From Platerodrilus igneus (taxonomy: Eukaryota > Arthropoda > Insecta > Coleoptera > Lycidae), in the NCBI GenBank assembly GCA_036346225.1, contig JARFIW010000003.1, forward strand, positions 5,863,501-5,927,500: a stretch of DNA of 64,000 nt, given 5' to 3'. The notes beneath the pieces were generated by a model. It saw only the letters and a list, made by a program, of their open reading frames with translations. It was not told where the DNA came from and made no database searches. Shown one piece after another: positions 24,501-33,790 of this stretch (its first letter is position 1; each line of letters starts with the position of its first letter). Made by a program: the position numbers and the translations under genes.

Positions 24501-27500
24501 TTACCCTTTAATTCCTTCCAAACCTTGACTCTACTTGAATTAGAATTTCTTAGAACGTTGAAACCATATTCTTCGATTTTGTGCACTTATTTTCACCGAT
24601 CACATCACAACCGCTCAACTTCAAAATTATTTTTTATTATTCAAAAATTTAAAGCAAAACTTCAAAAGAAATCGAAAGAACGCGGATTTGTGCATAAAAA
24701 AATATTTTTTTATTCACTTTGGATTAAAATAGGTATTTTAATTTGCAAATGATGATGATTTAAATATGACTCTTAGAATCTAGTAGTTTCAATTCAAGGG
24801 ATAGTTTAACACAATTGTTCACTTTAATGCCGTGTAACTATCCCTACCTAAATAATTTTCAATTCGGATATTTACTTGAGTTTGTGTTTTTCTTTTGTGC
24901 TATTCTACGTCCCATATCCATTTTGTTTCTGTTGTATTGGCTATCTAATTCCACACGCATCACAAATCCTAGATTTATGGTATTCTTTCTAATTGTAGAT
25001 ATATCATCACTTTCCTAATAATATCATGTGTGCTAAATCTCATTACCATTATTTTAGTTATGTACATGCCAAAACTGCTATTTAATATGCCTTTTTGTGT
25101 ATTGAGCCATATTCTTACTTACTATATTTAACTTACAATAAAACTTATCGTAACTTAAACCTTAAAAACACGTTACAGTCATATCAATTTATTTACTTTT
25201 AGATTTCACTTTTTTAGTATTAAAACCTTTAAAATAAAAATAAAAAAAAAGTAAAAAGAATGCGGTTCGTCTGTAGAAAATTTATTTTATTTATTGGATG
25301 AGAATCAGCACCTTACTACTTAACAAAATTCTTCTACTTACTAATCTTTCTAATCCCAAAGCTACCATCATTTTATTATTAATCGTGTGCTACATCTTAT
25401 CACTTTTATTTTATTTACTATTATATTTTTGCCTTGTATTTCTAATTTCTAATTCCAAATTTACCATCACTTTTATTATTAATCTAGTGTGCTACATCTC
25501 ATCACGTTTTTTTTATATATTTTTTTTTGCATTTCATTTAGTCATATTTCTAAATAATTTTTTGTGCTAATACTATCATATCGAAATGTACATCGTTTCG
25601 TTTTTTTTTTCTGAAATAAGACACTTATATTTTTTACTTGCTTGTTTTGATTTTTATATCGTTCATATACAAGTGAAATAATTTGACGATAAAGCACAGC
25701 ATGGCTTGACTTTTACCGCTTTTTTGATTCTACCATGTTAGTATCCATTCCTATTACTGTTGTTTGGTGCCTATATAAAATATAAATTATCTTCCTATTT
25801 ATAATTTTCTTCTGTTTCGCTTTGAAATCCCACACAATGTGTGCCAATTTACCTTGGCAAAAGCCTTTAGCCTAGTACTAGAGATATCATTTCTTTCAGT
25901 ATTGATTAATTAATTATTATTAATTAACAATTAATCCGAGGGATGAGTATGCTTCCCTAGTACCGCAGTCTTTCTAAATTATTACTGACGTGTTATTTTT
26001 TAATTTTGTATTCTATTATGTATTATTTTAGTTAGTATTCTTGAAGTTATCATCCTACAAATTCCGTTTTTGATCTTGATGTTTATGGGAGCCGTATCTA
26101 AATTCTCTTTCCAAATTTTTGTAATAGTTAGTTCTTCATGATTTTTCAATTTTTGAATTTCTTGTGTAGTTTTATTCTATGTAATCTCTAACTTGAGTTA
26201 TTTTGCGTATACGTTATTTTTATATTCCTCCCTAATATTGAGACCTTGAAATTTATTTATAACTAATTTGTTCAACCTTTTACATTTATTAATCCTCTTT
26301 AAAGTCAACTGCATTTTGCTATTTTTAAGTATATGTACTGCAACGGGATAAATTTTACAATATTTTACGTGATTTTTGAATTTATATTTAACTCGTATAT
26401 TCTTTCCAAAAACTACCAATATCGCCTGTTGCTTTCTAGATATAGAGGCCGTGTTTATAATTTTTAGACATTAACTCATTTTTTAAACAGACTTTCATCA
26501 GCCTATAGCCATTTCTAATTATCTTATCCACGGCATACCTATTTACGTTTCCCTCTTTGTTTTGACCTGTAATCTTTTATAGCTATTAATTTCTCCTCTT
26601 TCCTAACTTCATGAAGCCTTTTGAATTTCGTCGCATTTTTTTTTTAATTCTCCAATCTAGTGACGTGTATCGGTATGTATTGTCGCTGTGACTATTGGTT
26701 TTGCGAATCTGACTGCTAGTAGTTCTCTGGCTAATCCGCATAACACTTTATTTTTCTTCTATTTTTTTATTTATAATAAAACTACATCGTATAGCCATTG
26801 TTGAACTTTAGATCGCAGTTTTACATATTCTTGCAAAAATGCTCTTTTGTGTAAAACCCGACTGAATCTTTACCAAATCTAGCCACTTCTAACTTCAAAA
26901 TTTCTAATATACGAACTTTCAACTCTCGTAGTGTGCCACGTGGAACTTGTTTTTTTACAGTTTCCTTTTTCTTTATCTGAATAGGCGACTTTTGTTTCTT
27001 TCCCGAATTTTAGTGGGAGAGATTACTGAAGTAGAGAGGGATTCAAAAACAATGCCACTGCCAACATAATATTTAACCTGCATGTTTTGGAGGTTTTCCA
27101 TTTGCTTTTACTTTTGCTATAAAACGTAGACATAAAGCCACTGATTTTTGCACACATTGGTATTTTATGTTTTGGTGTTTTTTTTTGCTTGCACTGTTTC
27201 ACTTTTACTGTGTCAATTATAATATGGTTATCTATAGAACGTAGGTATAAAGCGACTGATTTTTGCATGCACTGGCATTTTTATAACCTGTTTGAACACC
27301 CTCTGCTGATACTAAACTGGGTATTTCTTTGAGGGTGATAATTTTCTTCAGTTTTTACATTTGATGTTGATCACTTGAATTTCAAAAACGTTTTGCGCTC
27401 TGTCGAAAGTAGATTGCCTTAACTAATTGTAGTCAAAATCGAAACAATTTGTATTGTTGCTTTTGGAAGATAGATGTTTATGTTTAGTTTATAAATTGTA

Positions 27501-29513
27501 GAACAACTATCCAAGTGCAATTTTCTTCTATCTTTCTTGAACACGTAAGCATGTCCCTTTTGTCAGTAAAAATCGTAGACCGTGCGTGGGCATTGATGTC
27601 TGCCGCCAAGTCCAAACACAAAAATGCTATTGGAGCGCCGCTTAGTCTAACGGTGACCAAAATAATTACATTAGAACATAAACAAAAGGTTTGAACACAA
27701 AAGCTGATTGACAGGTCCTGTGGTGCGAGATCTCTTGATTGAGAGGTATAAGAGTTTGCATTTAAAAATTACAGTAGGTACATGGAGATGTTATTTGTAT
27801 AGTCTAGTATGTTCTCGAAATAATTAGAATTATTGGATAAAACATAAATTGCAGTAACGAGCGTTAGTTAGGGCAGTTCTGATTAAGCTTGATTACGATA
27901 TATTCTAGTTTAAAGTTTTGAAAGATGTAATATAAATTTATGTTTACTATCGATTAAAAATTAGTATTGATATAAATAATTGTAGTGACATCATAAATTA
28001 ATAATCAGTCTTTGAATAGTTATTGCTTTGATAGTAATTAAGAAGATAGCATCGTAGTTTAAGAAGGTAATACTTGTACTGAAAATAAATTGTTAGGTTA
28101 GCTTTTAATAAATGCCATTGTAGCTACGAGTTCTTGATAAAGTTTGCATAATTAGTTTGGAAATAAAGAACTGTTGTTATTGCAAATAAAGTTTTCGTTA
28201 GACTATTTTTGGTATTATCTAAGATTTTCTACACCTTAACACCTTTGGAATGATAGAGATTCTCTTTATTTAAATTTCCTAGTCGGATTTTATTACTTAA
28301 ACGTTTTAAATTAAGTCCGTTTTATGTAACCAACTAAATATTTCTGATATATAGTAACCTTGCCGCTTGCTGGAAATAAGCTAATTGGTTAATTAGACCA
28401 CGTATAATAAGAAATAAGTGTAGTTAAATAATTAATTCTGAAATATTAACGCTTTTGGTACAGTTCAACAAATTTATTAACTAGTTGCTTGGGTCTGCTT
28501 AGACTAACTACACCATGAAGATTTAAATTGAACCCTTAATTCGTTAAAGATGAATGCCTTCATAAATATTTATATTATGTTCATTACTTCTGCGCCTTTA
28601 CGGCATAATAACCGCTTTACATGTACAAAGCCGTAGTGGCAGAACGGTTATTAATTTTTAGTACTTGAAGTTTTAATGCTCTTATTTATATTATAGAAAC
28701 TGAATTTTCAGACCGTATCGTCTCGTTATTGTTGACGGGCTTTGAAGTGTAAATCGGTTTTATTTCTTTACAATTAACATGAATTGTGTTACACCCTAAC
28801 ATTTATATCATACACGCTCAATTAACTTCTCGAATTTTAAAATTTGGTAACTTTTTTGTTACAAAAGCATCGAAAAATCTGATACATGTGTTAGTTTTGT
28901 AATAGCTATGACTGCAGATAATTTTAACTTGTAAACTTTCTGAAAAGTTATGATTAAGCTAAGTTTGTTACACGAGACTTTCTCACGTTGCAAGAAATAC
29001 ATTACCGCTCTCGTGGTTTTAAACATAGCAACTAAGCCTTTGTTTTGCAATGCTTAATGTCTGTTAAAATCGCCTATGAAACGCATAACAAACAATTCAA
29101 GCATTTCTTCTCCGGTTATTTCAATAACCTTGCTGCTAGGGTTGAATTTGGTTGCTGTACTCTATTCAATCGAAATTTTGGAAAATGAAATAGATCGGGC
29201 TACTATAGTAAGTCATCTCTGTAGTTTTCATTGTCAAAACACCTTTCGTAGAAATAAATCGCCAAAGGTAGACTGTATTGTTTAAATAACGACAAATGGC
29301 AAAAGGAAGAAAACCTGTAAAAAATCCATAGCATCAACAGGAGCATTACTACTTATTTTCTACCTTGTAGAAAATACATATTTTTTTAGGTTATAAATAT
29401 AAAACAATAAAGTAGAACTAGCACGTATTTTATTTAAGAATAGGAGAGAATAGCAACAAGATTTAAAGGAAATTCGTGCTCTACCTTTTTATTTTCTGGC
29501 CAAAAATTTGTGA
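21599..29513. other. Long AT-rich stretch, no recognised gene
   Basis: Almost all open frames here are hydrophobic, Phe/Leu/Tyr-rich translations of AT-rich DNA. A short tandem duplication (period about 115 bp) is visible near 27,020-27,280, where TAAAGCCACTGATTTTTGCA recurs as TAAAGCGACTGATTTTTGCA. A slightly GC-richer patch lies at 27,560-27,740. Nothing else could be supported. Confidence 0.4.
23570..23592. repeat. (AGTTC)n microsatellite
   Basis: Four to five AGTTC units with one slip in phase. Confidence 0.75.
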
Positions 29514-29783
29514 CTTATAGATAAGAAGATTTGCACAGAAAAAGTAACTCTGCAATACAGGGACGAGTTGAAAACGTTAGTGAGTTGGTGGCAAAAAACG
29601 ACCCTAATACTTTTGTTGCTTACATGGTGTGGGATAAATAAAGGAACTTGTCATGGAGGTGATCAAGGAAGTAACTGCCGCAAGTTAAATTGTCAAAGAT
29701 GTGTTGGCGAAAATAAAAATGTGCAATGCGATTCTAACACGAATTCAGTAACAATCTACTGTTCGACGGAACACCTGATGTAA
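29514..29783 (+). CDS. Possible exon of a small Cys-rich secreted-type peptide
   Basis: An open frame free of stops from 29514 to a TAA at 29781 contains a hydrophobic run (LILLLLTWC) followed by a hydrophilic, cysteine-rich segment with six cysteines in about 38 residues, including the spacing C-x4-C-x2-C-x8-C. That layout suits a signal peptide plus a disulphide-bonded extracellular domain, and CxxC followed by Cys is loosely like the start of Ly6-type domains. No ATG initiates the hydrophobic part, so it would have to be an exon; a possible acceptor (CTGCAATACAG) ends at 29560. The family was not recognised. Chance is a real alternative, because frames of 70-90 codons are common in this window. 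Confidence 0.25.
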   Translation, partial: LIDKKICTEKVTLQYRDELKTLVSWWQKTTLILLLLTWCGINKGTCHGGDQGSNCRKLNCQRCVGENKNVQCDSNTNSVTIYCSTEHLM

Positions 29784-30214
29784 TTAATCGGATTTAACAT
29801 ATATTGTTACATATAAAATGAGATATTTAAATTGTAACTTTCAAAACGCTGAGATAGTTGAAAGTTAAAGGAAGATCTACGGAAAGTTTTAACTAAGCTT
29901 TCTCACGGCGAGGAAGGCGTACGTGGCTAATGCCCCGTCTCCTACGGAAGAGATCTCGGACTAAGTAAACAGGAATGAAGGAGAATGAAAAGGACCTGCT
30001 TCTGCTTACTTAACACTTTGAGGTACCGGTATAGTGTCCATTTCACTACCGGAAAGATTCCGAGAACAATATCACGTGCCCTCTTGGACTAAACAGATCA
30101 TTCTCATTGGCCGACGATAATCTGACTACCGTTAACAGCCTACAACACGATTCTCAACAGTAAGACACGTACATATTCAGAAGAAAGCCTATAATTAAAC
30201 TTAAAATTGTGCTG
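29784..30214. other. Slightly GC-richer unannotated stretch
   Basis: Base composition from about 29,870 to 30,170 is less AT-rich than its surroundings, which suggests an old repeat or exon, but no motif or open frame supports a call. Confidence 0.3.
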
Positions 30215-30690
30215 AAGCTGCATGTATATAAATTCATCACCATCATTAGGTCTTCAGTCCTGGAACTGGTTACGCGTATCCTCATTGTTTGCTATTCTGA
30301 ACTAACGTACACATTTCTCTGAAATTTGTACAGTCTGCATCTATCACTATCTGATCTAGGTCTACATCTACCTCTTTTTTCCTATCTCTGCTTGTAATAT
30401 ATTTCGCCCTTCAATTTCTCCTATTTCTTTCCACAGATATCATTATTCCCCTACTATTTCTATAGCCTATTTGTTATTAACTTTGTCTCTCCATGCTATC
30501 ATCCTCATACATCTGAAGCACAACATTTCGAACGGCTACTGCTGTTTTTCTGTCTGCTTTGCCTACTGCTCGTATTTCATAGGCATACTGTGCTGTGCTC
30601 CACACATATGCTTTCAACAATTTTTTTCTTGTTCGTTGTCTTTGATCATAGGCGCTGTTCCTTCTTGTTAGATGCAGTTCGGTCCCCTTC
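30215..30690 (-). mobile_element. LINE fragment: C-terminus plus 3' UTR (copy a)
   Basis: The minus strand of this segment is homologous to 31.9-32.4 kb, the 3' part of the better-preserved LINE copy. Shared landmarks on the plus strand are CATACTGTGCTGTGCTCCAC versus CGTACAGTGCTGTGCTACTC, and CTTCTTGTTAGATG versus CTTCTTGTTAAATG. The 3' terminus, read on the minus strand, ends GGACTGAAGACC then AATGATGGTGATG, a short ATG-rich tail. The copy is truncated at its 5' end near 30,690, where a second 3' UTR copy abuts it. Confidence 0.65.
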
Positions 30691-31020
30691 TATTCTTTTA
30701 CAATTATATACCCTATATCTCCGACATTCAGTGCTTGTGAAGGGGGGTAAGCAGCCTGTGGCTGTTAAGTTTCCCCAGCACCTGAACATTTGCCGATTTA
30801 ATATTTTTTTCCAATATATCTTTTCGCTCATTTAACATTAGTTGCAGATATTTCACAACCAACACCTGTAGTTGTTTATAATAATCATCAGATTTATCTG
30901 CGCCTTATTTTTTCGTCATTATATTTTCGTCTCAAAATTGATTTGACACGCACCTTCACTTATTTATATTCTGAGCTAGCCTACACAGTTCCCTGAAATT
31001 TCCACACAGCCAATATACCG
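30691..31020 (-). mobile_element. LINE 3' UTR segment (copy b)
   Basis: This segment matches the interrupted stretch made of 31337-31404 plus 31720-32000. Examples are GTGAAGGGGGGTAAGCAGCC versus GTGAAGGAGGTTAAGCAGTC, and CACCTGTAGTTGTTTATAAT versus TACCTGTAGTTACGTATAAT. It thus repeats the 3' UTR of the neighbouring LINE in the same orientation, giving a head-to-tail array of LINE ends. The open frames at 30471-30835 are translations of LINE antisense and are not genes. Confidence 0.6.
31005..31020. repeat. Target-site duplication, left, of SINE at 31.0 kb
   Basis: CACAGCCAATATACCG, repeated perfectly at 31321-31336. Confidence 0.9.
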
Positions 31021-31320
31021 TTCATTTACATTTCCAATGCTCCACCCGAAGGTACTACATTGGCCAGGAGGCGAGTTTTTTGTTGCCTGGAAATTTAGAA
31101 TTTTGCCGAACCCTTGCCGTTTCAGGCAAGGTAGGGATCTTTAACGTGCATGACAACACTCACACACGGGACCTCCATTTAACCTCTCATCCGAACGAGG
31201 GCGTAATTTTTGTGAAAAAAGCTCACCTGCCATTTTTCAAGCAGTCGGCCGTGTCGGGATTTAAACCCAGGACCTTGGGGTCCGTAGTTTTACGCTGACT
31301 ACATTGATCCACGGCGACGC
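31021..31320 (-). mobile_element. tRNA-derived SINE, full-length copy 1
   Basis: A 300-bp minus-strand SINE with perfect 16-bp TSDs. Read 5' to 3', it starts GGCGTCGCCGTGGATCAATG, a tRNA-like head with an A-box-like stretch, followed by a B box (GGTTTAAATCC on the minus strand, 31257-31267). A tRNA-unrelated body of about 200 bp follows and the element ends GGTGGAGCATTGGAAATG. It would be transcribed by RNA polymerase III and mobilised by a partner LINE. The 73-codon frame through it is identical in kind to the one in copy 2 and is not a gene. It was inserted into a LINE 3' UTR. Confidence 0.9.
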
Positions 31321-31336
31321 CACAGCCAATATACCG
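31321..31336. repeat. Target-site duplication, right, of SINE at 31.0 kb
   Basis: Identical partner of 31005-31020. Confidence 0.9.
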
Positions 31337-31391
31337 CTCGATTCCCCTTCTGTTGTTTTCTAATTATATGCCCTATTTCACCGAGATTCAG

Positions 31392-31404
31392 CGGTATGTG
31401 AAGG
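31392..31404. repeat. Target-site duplication, left, of SINE at 31.4 kb
   Basis: CGGTATGTGAAGG, repeated perfectly at 31707-31719. Confidence 0.88.
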
Positions 31405-31706
31405 GGGCGTCGCCGTGGATCAATGTAGTAAGCGTAAGACTACGGATCCCAAGGTCCCGGGTTCATATCCCGACACGGCCGACTGCTTGAAAAATGGCAG
31501 GTGAGCATTTTTCACAAATATTACGCCCTCGTTCGGATGAGAGGTTAAATGGAGGTCCCGTGTGTGAGTGTTGTCATGCACGTTAAAGATCCCTACCTTG
31601 CCTGAAACGGCAAGGGTTCGGCAAAATTCTAAATTTCCAGGCAACAAAAAACTCGCCTCCTGGCCAATGTAGTACCTTCGGGTGGAGCATTGGAAATGTA
31701 AATGAA
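31405..31706 (+). mobile_element. tRNA-derived SINE, full-length copy 2
   Basis: A 302-bp plus-strand SINE, inverted relative to copy 1 and only 84 bp from it. The tRNA-like head has an acceptor-like pairing (GCCGTG at 31412-31417 with CACGGC at 31474-31479), an A-box-like TGGATCAATGTAG (31417-31429) and a B box GGTTCATATCC (31460-31470). The body is nearly identical to copy 1. Perfect 13-bp TSDs mark the ends. Because both copies are full length and oppositely oriented, RNA spanning the two would fold into a hairpin of about 300 bp. The minus-strand frame at 31420-31647 is an antisense translation of SINE sequence. Confidence 0.9.
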
Positions 31707-31719
31707 CGGTATGTGAAGG
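31707..31719. repeat. Target-site duplication, right, of SINE at 31.4 kb
   Basis: Identical partner of 31392-31404. Confidence 0.88.
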
Positions 31720-33790
31720 AGGTTAAGCAGTCTGTGGCTGCCAAGATCCCCCAACACTTAGACATTTTCCGAATTAATAGTTTTCCAGTAAATCCTTTCA
31801 GACACTTAACATTATTCGAGAATATTGCACAGCCAATACCTGTAGTTACGTATAATAATCATAATGTTTAAGTACAGTGATTTTTTTCCGTCATTAGACT
31901 GGTTGGATGCGTACTTCCATTTACTTCAATTCTGCGCTAGATTACACATTTCCTCGAAATTCCTACAGCCTACATCTTTAGTCTAACCTAGGTCTACCTC
32001 TACTTCTCTTTCTTCCTATCTCTGCTTCCAATATAATCCGCACTATTCCCTCGTGCCGTAGTATGTGGCCTATCATCCTATCTCCCCTATTTTTTACCAT
32101 TTTTCACATGTTTCTTTCTTCCCCTGTCATTTTTAGTACCTCTTTCTTCTTAACTTTGTCTGCCCATAATATATTCAGCATACGTCTGTAGCACCATATT
32201 TCAAAAGTTTCTAGCTTTTTCTTGTCCGTTTCTCCTATTGTCCAGGCTTCACAGCCGTACAGTGCTGTGCTACTCACATATGTTTTAAGCAATCTTTTCC
32301 TTGTTTTTCCGTTTGTTGTCTTTGAACACAGTAGTTGCTTTTTCTTGTTAAATGTAGCACGACCCTGTGCTAATCTTTGTTTTATATCTTTTGCGCTTTT
32401 TCCATCTTGCGTTATTCGGTTTTCTAGGTAGCAGAGATCCTTAACCTCTTATAAGTTCTCGTTACCTATTTGCATTCTTGTTTTTGATTTAATTTCCCCT
32501 CTTTTGCATACTAGTACTTTAGTTTTTTTTTGTTAATTTTCGTACCGCATCTCTCTTTTAGAACCGTTTCCATTTCATTAAGAGCAGCTTCTAACTCTTC
32601 CTCGTTAGATGCTAATACCGCTGCATCATCTGAAAATCTAAGCATATCAATTTTTTGTCCCTGCATAGTAATTCCAAATGTCTTTCTGCATTTGACAGTG
32701 TTTATTTCCTCTTCAATGTACAAGTTAAAAATTAATGGAGATAGGGCACATCCCTTTCCTAATGTTTACTTCACTACGTTCCTGCTCTAATTCTATTACT
32801 GCGGTTTGATCTTTGTATAAGCTATTTACTATTCGTCTATCCCTATAACTCATTCCAATCTTGTTGAGTATTTCGAACATTTTTTCCATTCTACATTGTC
32901 GAATGCTTTTTCCAGATCTACAAACCTTATATACACACTTTTCTCTTTTTCTATTGTTTTCTCCATTATCACTTTCAGAGCTAAAATAGCCTCCCGTGTT
33001 CCCCTGTTTTGCCTAAACCCAAATTGATCTTTTCCTAGTATTTCTTTAGCTCGTTTTTCCAATCGTATGTGTACAATTCCAGTTAATATTTTTGACACGT
33101 GTGCTGTGAAACTTATTGTTCGAAAATTTTCACATCTATCCGCGCCTCTTTTTTTTTGGTATAGTTATTATGATGTTACGTTTGAAATCTTTGAGTATCT
33201 CGCCTGTCTCATACATATAGCTTACAAGTTCGAAGATGCGTTCTGTTACTGTTTGTCCAGCGACTTTTAGAGTTTCTGCTTGCACCTTATCTGTATTCGG
33301 CGCCTTACCATTTTTCAGTACCTTTAATGCTAATTCAAACTCATCTCTAAGTATAGGATATCCCAAGTCATCATTTTCAATGTTTGATTCCTGTTCTAAT
33401 GCTGTTAGTTCCTCTCCTGCATATAAATTCTCTATATATTCTTGCCATCTACCCACTTTCTCTACATTTTCTACAATGATGTTTCCTTTCGCGTCCTTTA
33501 TATTTTTTCACTACAGTTTTATATCCCCAAAATTCAGTTTAATTAGTTTATATGCTTTATCTGTTTTTCCTATTTTCATCTTAGTTTGTACCTTTTTGCA
33601 CTTTTCATCAATCCATTGTTCTTTAACTTTCCAGCATTTGCGAATAATTTCCAATTTTTAGGCTTTGTATCTCTGTTTTCTGTTTCGTCTGATTTATTTA
33701 TGTACTTTCGTCTTTCTTCTATTAAATTCAGGATATCCTTTGTTATTCATGGTTTCTTACTTTCTTTTGTGTATACCCCAGAGTATCTCT
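31720..33790 (-). mobile_element. Non-LTR retrotransposon (LINE), better-preserved copy c
   Basis: A minus-strand LINE, truncated at its 5' end near 33,790, with reverse transcriptase, C-terminal region and 3' UTR. The 3' UTR originally continued through 31404-31337 and is now interrupted by SINE copy 2. Two further 3' fragments of the same family follow downstream (30.2-31.0 kb). The family resembles the arthropod RTE/CR1-like endonuclease-reverse transcriptases; the exact clade was not resolved from motifs alone. Confidence 0.75.
32104..33661 (-). pseudogene. LINE reverse transcriptase remnant
   Basis: Broken reading frames on the minus strand give the reverse transcriptase in order. First comes a linker with LIEERRKY (about 33,700), then RWQEYIENLY and KVLKNGKAPNTDKV (33136-33456). 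Next are KDQFGFRQNRGTREAI and RFVDLEKAFDNVEW, in which the motif A Asp is present (32850-33098). The catalytic box is read as FSDD inside MLRFSDDAAVL (32511-32723; family FADD), followed by KINKKKLKY. The C-terminal tail shows YGCEAWTIGE (32104-32292). Frameshifts and stops separate the pieces, so the enzyme is inactive. The enzyme would have copied the LINE RNA at nicked chromosomal DNA. The plus-strand frames at 32222-32790 and 33236-33816 are shadows. Confidence 0.8.

Noticed and set aside
28600..28665. tRNA-like start GCCGTAGTGGCAGAACGGTTA and local inverted repeats
   Set aside because: A-box-like only; no B box or acceptor partner follows within tRNA distance.
31080..31298. Two almost identical ~73-codon open frames (31080-31298 plus, 31420-31647 minus), a possible conserved small protein
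   Set aside because: They are translations of the two inverted SINE copies; the decayed SINE at 14.6 kb breaks the frame and the SINE is RNA polymerase III-type.
31460..31470. B-box motifs suggesting functional tRNA genes
   Set aside because: All lie in SINE heads bounded by target-site duplications; no normal cloverleaf with an anticodon arm could be drawn.
33236..33661. 141-codon plus-strand frame
   Set aside because: Antisense to LINE reverse-transcriptase coding on the minus strand.
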